In this document: positions 23,460-34,459 of the stretch, piece by piece
Layout of the letters: every line of letters begins with the position of its first letter
Position numbering within the stretch: position 1 is the first letter of the stretch
NCBI GenBank assembly: GCA_032718475.1
Contig: JAUCBJ010008666.1
Coordinates: 62,001 to 126,000, forward strand
Direction: 5' to 3'
From: Nemertoderma westbladi
Taxonomy: Eukaryota > Xenacoelomorpha > Nemertodermatida > Nemertodermatidae
Length of the DNA: 64,000 nucleotides
The notes under the pieces: model-generated
What the model was told of the DNA's origin: nothing
The model's database searches: none
What the model saw: the letters and a program-made list of their open reading frames with translations, nothing else
Program-made: the position numbers and the translations under genes

Positions 23460-23647
23460 TGTAGCGCCTCGTTGATAGCTAGATGTGCGATGTCGTAAAA
23501 TAGTTCCTTGTAGGTATTGTACTCAGCCTGGACCACCCGAACGGTAATCCTGAATTGTCCGACGTTCGTTCCTTGTACTTCAACCTCGACGTGCCAGATT
23601 CCTGGCTCAACTTGGATTATATCAATGGGTGTGATCGATACTTCCAT
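23456..23647 (-). CDS. Small ORF upstream of Gag (63 aa), function unknown
   Basis: ATG start, no stops, and its TGA overlaps the Gag ATG as ATGA. It is the first ORF of the element transcript after the 5' LTR. The product is acidic, with a run compatible with a small beta-rich fold (IWHVEVEVQGTNVGQFRITV). I recognise no family. The overlap suggests termination-reinitiation into Gag, if it is translated. It could instead be a leftover of a longer N-terminal Gag reading frame. Confidence 0.45.
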   Translation of the reverse strand: MEVSITPIDIIQVEPGIWHVEVEVQGTNVGQFRITVRVVQAEYNTYKELFYDIAHLAINEALQ

Positions 23648-23855
23648 TCCCTGTTAACAACTCTCCAAATATGTGATCTGCCAACTACGAGTTGGTTAGA
23701 TCGAGTTTGTTGATTTATTAGACCACGACTTTGTTTTAACTCAAATACCAGAGTTTCCTCGTAGTGGGTGCTGGTAAGCACGGAGAGAGTTTGAAGAGTA
23801 TTGTAGGATTCCCAACTTCCACCAGTTGAAGTTGGCCGCGTTTTATTCTCAATTT

Positions 23856-25030
23856 TGTTGCCGTTATTCCTGACACCATGGGGGAAAACGCCGATGCTGG
23901 AGGCGGAATTTTACAGACCACGGAATCCCGGCCAGTCACCGGATATTGATTGTGGAGAAGGAATGTTCTTAAATGCAAGATTGCGGTTGAGAAAAAGCTG
24001 CTTGGTTGGATATACGCTTTAATGTAACTTCCCTACAGTTGAACCTTGATTGAGAATAAATTGGGCTTCCCCAAACCGATATACACCAAATTATTCACAA
24101 TAATAATACACGACAATATAAATCCCTACAGTAAATTATTTAATTACCCACTGTTCGCTCAGATTTTAGCCTAACTAATGTTCCGCAGATTTTCCCTCGG
24201 TCCTAGTCTTGGTGCCGTAGTGTCGGTGTCGGTCGACCCTGTCGCGTGTCCGTCCCACCCCTCACGAACCCTGAAGGGAACGATCATCGAGAACCAGTAC
24301 GGCTTGGCTAGGAGTCTGTCGTGTCGGTGGACCCGTTCGCGTGTCCGTCCCACCCCTCACGAGCCCCGAAGGGAACGATCATTGAGAACCAGTACGGCTT
24401 GGCTAGGGGTCCGTAGGTTCATCGCAGAGACCCAACCACCTAGGCTTTCCGAGTCCTTATTCAGGCTCGTAGTTGCTTCGGCGGCCGAGAAACTGCTCCG
24501 AACAGTCAGTAGGCCAGTAGAGTCCAGTCCTCTGTCTTTCGACCCCGTCGCATGTCCGTCCCACCCCTCGCGAACCCCGAAGGGATCGGTCATCGAGAAC
24601 CAGTACGGCTTGGCTAAGGGGGCTGTCGTTTCCCATCGCAAATCCCTGACACAAGCAGCAGACTTTCCGATGTCCTTCTCAGGCTCGTAATAACTGCTGT
24701 TGGCCAGGGACCGCTAAGGGCAGTCCTTGTCCTTTAGACCTAGCGAGTTACCAAATCCACCTCTACAGGCAGCAGGAAGTTGGCTAGGCCTAATAGTACT
24801 CAGGCAAACCTGAATACTGCTTAATTTTGCCTCCCACCCCTAAACATAAACATGAAATGAGTCCCGTACCCTGTAAGTCGCCCCAATATTCGCCCATAAA
24901 TCGCCCCCAGTTCATTGAGTGTGCCCAAAACCCATGGTCCCGCACCCAGTAGTGATATCGGAATAATCATTTTAAATAAATACAAAAAAATATTCAACTC
25001 GCGTTATGAAAAGTTTAAATACCGCAAACA
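23856..25030 (-). repeat. 5' LTR of the BEL/Pao element (1175 bp)
   Basis: Begins and ends with TG...CA and aligns to 9774-11238 throughout, apart from fewer internal repeat units (about three, at 24228-24620) and small indels such as near 24770-24845. Just inside the LTR (23855 downward on the minus strand) there is no tRNA-complementary TGG at the usual place; the nearest TGG-starting purine-rich stretch is about 30 bases in, so I do not call a primer site. Confidence 0.92.
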
Positions 25031-25035
25031 GTTAA
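25031..25035. other. Target-site duplication GTTAA (right)
   Basis: Pairs with 9769-9773. Removing 9774-25035 joins the LINE-A sequence without gap, as judged against the three satellite-borne copies. Confidence 0.92.
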
Positions 25036-25862
25036 TAAAAATAACAACACTAGAAGCAGCATGTTTTAATGAGCTGAGGAGCCGTTGGGCTCCCTCTAGT
25101 GCTTCTGAGAGTACTCCTAAGTCATCAGTATTTGGCAGGATTTCCTCGACTTCTGGAGCCAGTAGGTGGAGTTATCATCACCCCATCATCATTATGATGC
25201 TCTAAGGACATGCGTAGAATATAGTCAACCACAATTATGAACAAGAATGGTGCAAGTGTGTCTCCCTGGAGGACGCCCCATAACACTTCAAATGGTTCTG
25301 TGTCACCATCAACAGTAGACACAAATGTTGTCGAACCATCGTATACTGATCTGATTGCTGCAATAATTTCATCAGGAATCCCATATAATGAAATTATGCT
25401 GAACATACGTAAGCGAGAGACTGAATCAAAGGCCTTGCAGAAGTCAACAAAGATAACAGCCAGATGCCTGTCTTTCTTTTTTGATAACTCTTCAATTATC
25501 CTTCTAAGTGCCAAAATGGGCTCCATGGTCCCACGACCTTTACGGAACCCATTCTGATTTCCACGGAGCAGTCTCTCAATGGGATCCCTGATTCGATTTA
25601 ATAGAATTCTATTCTTGTTGTTATGGTTATTCTTGTTGTTCGGTACATGTCTACTATGATGGGATAGATGAGCTTTAAACACTCAGGTATTTTAAAGACC
25701 TCAGGGGGAACACCATCTACTCCACTGGCACGATTGGTCTTAATGCTCTTTGCAGCAGCCTTCACTTCTGCAAAGGAGATATCGCCAATGGGAATATCTG
25801 GGAGTACAGACTCAGACACATTTACTTCTATAAAGTTATCAGGCAATACCCTGTCTTATTGA
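25036..25862 (-). mobile_element. LINE-A fragment, 5' part with RT domain
   Basis: Minus-strand frames 25846-25598 (ASGVDGVPPEVFK block) and 25682-25125 (NQNGFRKGRGT, FVDFCKAFDSVSR, WGVLQGDTLAPFLFIIVVDY) are RT motifs 1-4 of an RTE/Proto2-like or related non-LTR element. A frameshift separates the two near 25.6 kb. A second one falls exactly at the YxDD-equivalent near 25130, after which the frame continues GVLSEALEGAQRLL, matching the start of the satellite copies. The 3' continuation is at 9768-9229, beyond the BEL/Pao insertion. The 5' end is truncated about 155 bp before the MSH4-like ATG. Clade is uncertain. Confidence 0.85.
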
Positions 25863-26016
25863 ATAGTGTTTGATATTTATATTTTGTTCTAGAACTCTAC
25901 AATGTTGCCATGGTAACAATGCTTAACTGTATGTTATAAGAATTTAGTGCTATACGAAATTGTTACCGTAATTTATACACTGATTCGATATAGAACTACT
26001 TTATGTTATTACTTAC

Positions 26017-28920
26017 ATGTATTTGCTGGATGAAATTGATAAAATGAATCAATTTATTTCACCATATCCTAATACTACAAATTCAGCATCTCGTTTTATG
26101 TCTGGTAGTTCATTATTGGAGCTTAGGTCCGCAAAGGTATTGGCAAAAGCTGTACGATCATTTTCAACCTCGAATTTTGATAAAAATCAAGACACATCTA
26201 CAGGTGGCCTTTTCTCTAGATGGAATACAAGCTCCAGTAGTGCTAAACATAAACAACCACCACCCTTAGGTTGTGAAGAGTCTCCAATAAGGGAAGTTGT
26301 GTCATCAAATAGGAGCCATCTCGTTAATTATTCAGCTACATCAAACTACAGCACTTCCAAACAAGGAGAAGGAACATCTTGTTCTAATAATAAATATAAA
26401 AATCGATCAAAATCTTCGGATTCTAGACCATTTAGTCACGAATTTGTTGACACGTCTCTACCAAAATCATCAACAATTGGATCGAAATCACGTTTTTCAG
26501 GCGCAGGCATTACACCATTGTCAAGTGCAAGACGCATATTTAACTCTTCTGTTGTTATTGCTATTGTTGAAGGTAGAGGTCATGCCAAAGGGGAAATCGG
26601 AATGGCTGCTCTGGATAAACGCCACCCAGCACTGACATTGAGCCAATTCTCTGATAGTCAAAGTTACATTAAAACTACCGCCAAGCTAAGCTTTTTTAAT
26701 CCAAACGAAATTATTATCCCAGACACAGCATCAATGTCCGAAATATTATCCTTATTAGAGCAGTTTGTGTCTGATACCACTATTACTCGTGTTCAGAGGA
26801 GGTATTTCAGCGAAGTACGTGGCTTGCAATATATAAAGGATTTGGCAATTCCTGAATCGAAAATAGTCGAGTATGATGTAGCTGATAAGTACTATTGCCT
26901 TGCAGCATGTTCTGCCTTGTTGCGATACACAGAATATCAACAAAACATTGTATTTGTTAATGATTCATTGCGCGTTAAATTTACTGGGTGCATCGAAAGC
27001 ACTCTTATTGATTCTGCTACTGTTAGAAATCTAGAACTTTTTGATAATCTTAAAGATCCTCGTAGTGACCAGACTTTGTTTGGTGTCATGAACAAAACTA
27101 AAACGAATGGTGGATCTCGGTTACTTCGAGCAAACATCCTGCAACCACCTTTAAATGTCGAATCAGCAGTCTGTCGCTCTGAGGCTGTGAATGAGCTGAT
27201 ATCATCTGAACAAACGTTTATGGCAATCGAGGCATTAATGGGACGTTTTCTAGATCTGGATCATCTTCTTTCACTTTGTATTCAGAGCCCTAAAGAAGAG
27301 ACAGTTCGCACTGCTGAGTGGCGAATCACAAATATTATCTATCTCAAGCAAGTTCTTGAACTGGTTGAGCCACTGAGATTGGCATTGGAACCATGTCATA
27401 GCCCCCTTCTTCGGAGTTTTCATGAAGTCTTTAAAGATGATGCATTTAACATTGTTCTACAGGAAATGGCTGAATATGTTCATAATGATACTCATTTTCA
27501 GAAGGGCGCGGCAAATATGAGACGTCAGAAGATATTCATAGTAAAACCTCGTCTGAATGGAATGTTGGACATTGCCAGGCGAACTTACAGCGAGGTTATG
27601 GATGACATTCAGCATTTGATAAGTGGCTTAGCTGACAAATACAAAATTCCACTAAAGTCTGCTTATAATGTTTCTAAGGGATTTCACATAACATTCAATT
27701 GTGGTAAAGGAACAGCCCCATCCATAGAAGAGCTCCCTCCAGAATTTCTAAAAGTCACTAAGACACGAAATGTATTCTCAATGACAACCCACGATTTGTT
27801 GGCCCTGAATAACCTCTGTAATCAGTCATTAGTTGATATTTACACGATGAGCAATATAGTTATGATAAGGCTTGTAGATTCTATACGCCAACATGTAGCT
27901 AGCTTGTACCGTCTTGCCGAATGCATCAGTATGTTGGATATGCTGTTCGCCTTTGCCAGTCTTTGCGTTAAGAATGGTCAGTACACAAGGCCAGTGTTCA
28001 GTTCAGACACGATGGCTGTATCGAAAGGTCGCCATCCGATATTGGATCGGTACAGCTCAGATCCATTTGTGGCAAATGACATCTACTTATCCGGGGATGC
28101 TAATTTTATGGTTATCACTGGTTCAAACATGAGTGGCAAGTCGACTTTCCTGAAACAGATCGCCCAGATACAGATAATGGCGCAGATGGGATCTTTCATT
28201 CCAGCTAATTGCGCATCTATTCGCATGGTTGACCAGATTTTCAGTCGAATTGGCTCTGATGATGATGATAAAACCAACTCATCTTCATTCACCGTCGAAA
28301 TGAAGGAAGCCAATTACATCATTCAGAATGCTACTGATAAATCTCTGATTTTGATGGACGAATTAGGGAGAGGGACAAGTTACCACGAAGGGTTATCTCT
28401 ATGTCATTCACTGTGCGAATATTTGACGAGTCTCGACGCTTTTTCAGTGCTAGCTACCCACTTCGTGGAGCTTTCCCAATTAGAATCGTTGTACCCGAAT
28501 GTTCGCACATATCACTTTACCACAGCCGGGGATGAAAGAACGGATGTTTCTATTCCCCCTCGTTCGGGTAATAGTACTAATACCGCTCACTGCCTCAAGT
28601 TGGGTCCAGTTAAATCTACCCAGTACGGATTGTCCCTTGCGGAGTGTACTAGTCTTCCAACTTCTATTTTAGATGATAGTAGACGTATAGCTAATATTCT
28701 TGATGCTAAAACCGACTTTGGGGTTGGAGGAATTCATAAAAGTCGATCCGCCGATATGCTGAGAGCGATTTATTCTGTTGGTATGAATGTGAAACGGGCT
28801 CAGGAAAACTGCCGAGTTACTGCTGATGAAATGGCTGAATATCTCTGCAATATCATTAGCAACTTTCGCGCAGACATAAGTGCAATGGATGGTGTGGAAT
28901 ATGGAGCAGAAGAAAATTAA
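26017..28920 (+). CDS. MSH4: MutS homologue 4 (MSH4-like), intronless
   Basis: 967 codons in one exon, against about 936 residues for vertebrate MSH4. MSH4 pairs with MSH5 as a clamp that stabilises meiotic recombination intermediates and promotes crossovers in the nucleus; it lacks the mismatch-recognition domain. Residues 1-180 are serine-rich and unstructured. From about 185 the MutS connector, lever, clamp and ATPase follow without a domain I. Walker A is GSNMSGKST at 702-710, with S where P is usual. The D-loop region is NSSSFTVEMKEA. Walker B is LILMDELGRGT around D781, followed by LATHFVEL. No stop or frameshift is present. Animal MSH4 genes normally have many introns, so this is a retrocopy or an intron-loss gene. 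I see no poly-A tract after the stop. Another upstream start is possible but nothing argues for it. Confidence 0.88.
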   Translation: MYLLDEIDKMNQFISPYPNTTNSASRFMSGSSLLELRSAKVLAKAVRSFSTSNFDKNQDTSTGGLFSRWNTSSSSAKHKQPPPLGCEESPIREVVSSNRSHLVNYSATSNYSTSKQGEGTSCSNNKYKNRSKSSDSRPFSHEFVDTSLPKSSTIGSKSRFSGAGITPLSSARRIFNSSVVIAIVEGRGHAKGEIGMAALDKRHPALTLSQFSDSQSYIKTTAKLSFFNPNEIIIPDTASMSEILSLLEQFVSDTTITRVQRRYFSEVRGLQYIKDLAIPESKIVEYDVADKYYCLAACSALLRYTEYQQNIVFVNDSLRVKFTGCIESTLIDSATVRNLELFDNLKDPRSDQTLFGVMNKTKTNGGSRLLRANILQPPLNVESAVCRSEAVNELISSEQTFMAIEALMGRFLDLDHLLSLCIQSPKEETVRTAEWRITNIIYLKQVLELVEPLRLALEPCHSPLLRSFHEVFKDDAFNIVLQEMAEYVHNDTHFQKGAANMRRQKIFIVKPRLNGMLDIARRTYSEVMDDIQHLISGLADKYKIPLKSAYNVSKGFHITFNCGKGTAPSIEELPPEFLKVTKTRNVFSMTTHDLLALNNLCNQSLVDIYTMSNIVMIRLVDSIRQHVASLYRLAECISMLDMLFAFASLCVKNGQYTRPVFSSDTMAVSKGRHPILDRYSSDPFVANDIYLSGDANFMVITGSNMSGKSTFLKQIAQIQIMAQMGSFIPANCASIRMVDQIFSRIGSDDDDKTNSSSFTVEMKEANYIIQNATDKSLILMDELGRGTSYHEGLSLCHSLCEYLTSLDAFSVLATHFVELSQLESLYPNVRTYHFTTAGDERTDVSIPPRSGNSTNTAHCLKLGPVKSTQYGLSLAECTSLPTSILDDSRRIANILDAKTDFGVGGIHKSRSADMLRAIYSVGMNVKRAQENCRVTADEMAEYLCNIISNFRADISAMDGVEYGAEEN

Positions 28921-31910
28921 ACAATACTTATTCGGGATATTTGTAAATCACAATTTTATAGATTTGCCTTAATTTTCTTGGTAAATTTAACTTTTTAATC
29001 TTTAATTCACGGTATTTTTCTTTCCCCAATATTGTACCTAATTTCTCTGCTGAAATTCAGGCTTAGGTAATCATTTGGAATACTCTGTAGTATATGTATT
29101 GAATTACCGGTATGCTGTCTAATGAGGTGCAGGTTACACGAAATATTAACGCGACTTATTAATTTAAGTCTAAATCTGTTAGAATTTAAGGTCAGAAAGG
29201 GTATAACTAGGAACCATAAAAAATAATATTCCATTTAAAATTCTGTTAATATTTAACATTTTATATTAGTCTTTATTCTTTATCTATTTAACTATTAACT
29301 GACGTTTTAAGATTCCTGCTTAACCTAAGACGGGAGATAAAGTGCCCTTAGTTTCAATTTATTTCCAGGGAGATAAAGTTCCGTTATACTACATACTGTA
29401 GGACTATGGCCGCAGATGACGGTCACTAATACGCACTTTGTTGAGCAAGGAGACAAGAAAATGAATTTTTATGATTAAAATAACATATTACATAACAAAC
29501 AATTGGCTTTATTTCCAATAAATGATCCTTTGTCCCTTGAAGCATAAATAATTTCTACCGATAGTCGACTAGATAGATACCTTGCGCTCGATAGATGGCG
29601 CTCGATAGTCGATAGCGCTTTCTCTGCTAAATAGATATGCCGGTGTTGTAAGGGGAATAAAGCGAGTTGTATTTCCATGTTATAAATGTTTTTTATATGG
29701 CAATAACGTCGATATCTTTTCGTTTTCAATTATTTTTTTTATGAGAGACGATGAAATATTACAGTTTTTTTTACGATTTAAGCGAAATTAAACAATTGTT
29801 GGGATTATTTTTTTGTAAATGTTACTTTGTCTTTATTTTTCTGTGGAAAATTTAATTTTAGGTAGATTATTATTACAATGTCCCGCGACTTTATTTTGAC
29901 ACAAACGAAATGTTCAAATGTAATTACAGTTACCCGAAGGCTATTCGATTCATTCTGTTATTCTTATTCTGAGCTATTCCTCTGCTATACAGTACAAGTA
30001 CACATTACAAGTACATTTTGTAAGTACCGGTATATGAGCAACATTGAAGTTTTATGAAAATGTAATTAGTAATTGTAAAAAGTAATTAGTTTTTGTTTTA
30101 TATCTATTATTTCATATTGTATTATTTTACGTGCAATATTTTTATAATAATATAGTTATAGATAATTTCGTATAGATCAATAATTTAGTTCAACATAAGA
30201 CATTATTATATATTTAGATATACTGTAATATCTTACCAATAAAATCCCCCCCCCCCCCCCCCCCCCCTATCTGAACAGGGAGCAGGGTGGGGTGGGGTGG
30301 GGTGGGGGGGGGGGGGGGGGGGGGTGGGACTACGTTAATTATTATTATTGGACGGGAATCGAATATTCGGGGTGTTTAATACGTTGAAGTCAACCAGGCG
30401 CGACTCAATAGGGGGTGTGGAGAGCAATGTAGCGTAATAATTGCGATTACAACCAATTAGCTTGGGCATTTTGACTCATATTAATCTCGCTGTCCATGTA
30501 TAATTGCCCCTATTGTACCTGCTGCGTAGCGCACGCTAACTATACACGTTGGAACAATGCTTGTTTGTGGTAGTTCTTAACCCGAATTCGTTTATATGGT
30601 TACCGTTAATTACATTTGTATTGACTAACAATGTCCCATACCTACAGAAATTTTCTAATTATCCATTCCATTAGATACGGTTGCCAAGTACATATTAAGT
30701 AGGTTTATTAATCTCTGATCTTTTAGGTTAATACCTACAGCCAATCACTTGTGTGATATTAGTTAATAAATCTTAAAGTTCTTTATGTAGGTTTATATAA
30801 TAGTAGTCTTTATGTAGTGAATGTAGTATTCACAACTCTGCGTTATTTTTAAGTAAACTATGTTTCATAAATATAAATACATAAATAAAATTAAATAACC
30901 AATCATTGATCAACAACCTATTTAAATCTACAAACTAACTCTATTTAACTTTATAGGATGTTTACATGTATGTCAGTTAGGAGGAGTATCAGACCTTTTC
31001 TTAAAGTTCACCGCATTTTTTGGTGTGGTCTGCGTATGGCAGTCGAATTAACTGTCTTTCCGTATGAACCCCCTGTAGCGGTGGTACCGGTTTCGTTGTA
31101 CCGAGCCAGTTGAAATTTCGTAAGTAGTGCCCCATCCCATCCATGGGTGCCCCCACTCTCATGAAAAGAAGCCAGCTGAAGGAAAGGGGTTGGGTAGTTA
31201 CGGAGTTTTACCCTTGGGAGTTAGCGTGGCGCCTAAACTACCTTAAGAGTAGCAGACACGAATAACAAACAGCAAAGATCTCGAAGAAAAACGAATTCAG
31301 CAGCCCGAAATCGACAATAAAAATGTAATAAAACGAAGAGCGACGCATGAGACAACTGACCACTTTTAAACAGCAACACAAACTTACACGAAGACCACCA
31401 CAACTACTGTACAATCAACCAGCTCTCCCGGGATCTTGACATTTTGTAGATCCTTAAACGTGATTCCCTGCTGCATTGGAACCTCTGCTGCTCTTAGCTT
31501 TAATGGCCTTTACTAAAGCCCGTAGAAATTTCGCATTGTTGTGACCCTATGCAAGATACTTTCTGAGGGGGAAGTAAATAGAGGGTTGGATACAGAAGTG
31601 ATTGAGTGATCAGGTTCACACTTAGTTTGTGTGGCGGGCCCTGTATTACTGTAGTTAGTTGGAGTACAGACGATCTTCCATATTAACTAACATTACGAGT
31701 GGTAAAGTGTCCACACATCCCAATATTTTTCATCATTGCTGACTTCAGCTAGCTGCTGGGCTTATGTGGGCCTTAGAAGATCGCCAGACTGGAAAGTATA
31801 TGGCTATGGCTAACCGGGTTTTTTTGGTCGGCTGTTGTGTCTGTTTGCCGCGCAGCATTCTGCCATAATGCGGTCGTTCATGTAGCCTATGTATGTATAA
31901 TAGATACAGT
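28921..31910. other. Non-coding region with C and G homopolymers
   Basis: About 3 kb without a credible ORF. An AATAAA at 29518-29523 could serve the MSH4-like gene but is far from its stop. 30246-30267 is all C and 30304-30324 all G, with (GGGGT)n between. I recognise no RNA gene. Confidence 0.5.
30246..30324. repeat. Poly-C / poly-G pair
   Basis: 22 C, then an 11-base non-repetitive stretch, then GGGGT repeats, then 21 G. The two runs can pair as a hairpin or form quadruplex and i-motif structures. Homopolymer lengths in assemblies are unreliable. Confidence 0.8.
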
Positions 31911-34081
31911 AGATAGATAGATACTGTAGGTGATAAATTTATACATTATGTAAAACAATAACAAATACACCAAACAATGTAAGTAGGTGTATTGATTGTC
32001 CAACATAACATAGGAGTATCTTAGGGTAGCTTATTTCCAGAATAAATGGTCCAAATCTCTGTTTAGAGGTTTTGAAAAATTAATTTAATTAAAAACTTAA
32101 AGGGAATGAAGTAGGTTACAGTGGCGGTGTTTTCTAACCAAAACAATAAACGATGCTTTATTTTCCTTTCGGAAAATTTGCGCCAATATCTGTATTTTCA
32201 CAATTTTCACTTGCGGTCAATGTGCGCCACTATCTGAATTTCCAAGGGGGTCCTGTGTATTCGTTCGCAAAATTGAGTTCCCGCATAAGTCATCTTTCAA
32301 ATACACATTTAAATTCTAATTTTAGTGGGTATGTACTGTACACCATGTCCTGGAATATATTGTCGTTATTCTGGTACGTGGACGCCCCCCCCCCCCCCAA
32401 AAAAAATTTTCTACAAATCTTAATGAGATTGCATGAAATTTGAAACAGAGTTAGTTTCACCTCCCTCCTCCTTACTGGGTGAGCCTGAATTTTTATTTTT
32501 GCTTTCAATCTTTAACTACAAGCGTTTGAAAAAGGTGTCTCCAGTAATATTTCACCAGTTACACTGCAGTTATTCATGAACCTTATCGCGATTTGTTGGT
32601 AGAAATAGAAAGCTAACCATGCAAGGATTCCAAAAATGTAAAAATATTTGAATTTGGTTGTGAAATAGCTGAGATATGAGCGTTCAAAAGTTTCATGGTT
32701 TTGCACCTGCGCGAGGCTGTTTTATTCTATTAAATAAAAACACTATATTCTAGAGCATTTTGTTTATGTATGAATAGCTACATAATAGTATGTTTAAAGA
32801 AGCATTGCATTGTTGCCCAGCTACGTATGGGATAAACAAAATGTTCCAGAATATGATGTATTTATTAAATAGAATAAATGGCGTGCAGGGGGAAGCAAAT
32901 ACATCCAACTTTCGAATGCCCATATCTCGGCTATTTCTCTACCAAATTCAAATGGTTTTGCATTTTTGGAATCCTTGCACGACTAGCTTTAAATTAGTAC
33001 TAAGAAATCATAATAAGGTTGAAGAATAACTGTGGTGTGACTGGTGCAATTTCGCCGGAGACACTTTTTTCAAACGCTTGTAGCTTAAGATTGAAAGCGA
33101 AAATAAAAATTCTGGCTCACCCAGTCAGTGGTCGGGAGGTGAAATTATCTCTGTTTCATGCAATCTCATTAAGATTTGTAGAAAAATTTGGGGGGGGGGG
33201 GGTCCATGTACCAGAATAACGACACTATATTCCAGGACATGGTGTATACGTTCAAAATGAGAGATGAATGGAATGTTATTCTCTTGTGTTGGATGTGGTA
33301 TTGAGCAACATGTTTATTGGGAGGCAGTCATCACCTTGGGCGCAGTTCCGCTGTAATTCATTTATCAGTATCGGATTTGTAGAGATTAACAACGATTATG
33401 ATTTACGATTCTATTAAAATGAACCACCGTACTACTAGAATCAAAATGTTAAGTATTTAATAATTACAGTATAAGGTTGAGTGTGAAACCTCGCGCCAAA
33501 TTAAGTATCATGTTGCTTGCTAGGACACCCGAAGGCTATAGGCATTATTATTCAAATTGTTTGTTGCGATATTATCATGTACTAACCGATTTACCAATGG
33601 CACCAAATAGGCAGCCCGAACAGAAGCAAGCGTCATGCCAAGTAGCCAACTGTTACTTCCATAGCAGCGGTACGAAAACTCACGTTCATGGAGATTCCCC
33701 GTAAGTTAATCTGCTATTAATTACTATAAAGAACACGAAATTGTTTCCGGCAGACCGACTTCTAGGAAGATCGCAAGACGCTATTCAAACACTAGTCGCA
33801 CTAAACAAAACGATTCACATGAATAAATGTGGGGCGAGCCACAAAGTCTAGGTGAGCCTTTGAGTTGCGGTATATACTGTAGTTAGTGATAGTCTGTCAG
33901 GTCGTCACCGTCTTTATGACGCTGTCGTCGTAGTAACATAAAGGACCCCCTTTGGAAATAAGCTGCAAAACTTTATGGGTAATCCTACTGTATATGTTAT
34001 GTTGGACAATACCTAAACCTATACATTGTTTGGTGTATTTGTTATTGTTTTTACATGAGGTATAAATAAATCTATCTATCA
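31911..34081. mobile_element. Large foldback element with nested palindrome
   Basis: Outer arms about 31911-32053 and 33938-34081 are reverse complements, including ACAATAACAAATACACCAAA and its mirror. Inside, 32337-32772 and 32831-33252 form a second inverted repeat of about 430 bp arms with a 58-bp centre, diverged by roughly 15-20 percent. The two pairs are offset by about 400 bp, so the inner palindrome was probably inserted or one side has lost sequence. No ORF of note. It is a non-autonomous foldback. Confidence 0.75.
32101..32155 (+). repeat. Dispersed copy of the 68-bp repeat unit
   Basis: Carries GTAGGTTACAGTGGCGG and AACCAAAACAATAAACGAT, diverged from the minisatellite at 14.8-15.4 kb. 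Inside the foldback's left flank. Confidence 0.7.
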
Positions 34082-34459
34082 GCCAGCGTTGGAAATAATA
34101 ACTCGGTCATAATAACAACGCAAATAAGTCGGTCAATCTTTGATGAAATGGAACCATGTAGTGCACCTATATATGTATGTAGGCCCTACTATGTAGTCTA
34201 TTAACAGTTCATAAATTCTACACACAGACAGACTTCTAGAGTTCCTCTGTCGCCCTCTAGGGGTTATTGTAAGTAACCTCTGTTTGCGGGATATAAAGTA
34301 AGTACAGTACAGTACTATGCCTTTGCCCTAGTGCTAGAGTATGTCGATGTTTCTCGATAATTAAGGTATTTTATTAGCCGTTGAAACCTACAGTATTCAA
34401 TTATTGTTGCATAACAGATCATTAATTACTTCACCGACTTTATTATTACATTGATTGCA
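33253..34459. other. Non-coding upstream region of the calmodulin-like gene
   Basis: Contains the foldback's right arm. A frame at 33477-33704 (75 codons) matches nothing I know. No TATA box is clear enough to call near the ATG at 34460. Confidence 0.4.

Larger units (their letters stand above)
9774..25030 (-). mobile_element. BEL/Pao LTR retrotransposon, 15.3 kb, nested in LINE-A
   Basis: Complete element on the minus strand: LTRs at both ends starting TG and ending CA, five-bp target duplication, polypurine tract, and Gag, protease, RT-RNase H and integrase in the BEL/Pao order, with a BEL/Pao-type Gag domain (DUF1759-like), a YVDD RT and a DUF5641-like integrase tail. It is about twice the usual length of the family. 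The excess lies between integrase and the 3' LTR (11.24-16.68 kb): an accessory ORF, a nested insertion and tandem repeats. Several in-frame stops and frame changes indicate that this copy is not active. Insertion was into a LINE-A copy. Confidence 0.93.

Noticed and set aside
23800-23855. tRNA primer-binding site next to the 5' LTR
   Set aside because: The only TGG-starting candidate is about 30 bases inside the element and its inferred tRNA arm lengths do not fit.
33477-33704. 75-codon ORF upstream of the calmodulin-like gene
   Set aside because: No recognisable motif; composition matches surrounding non-coding DNA.
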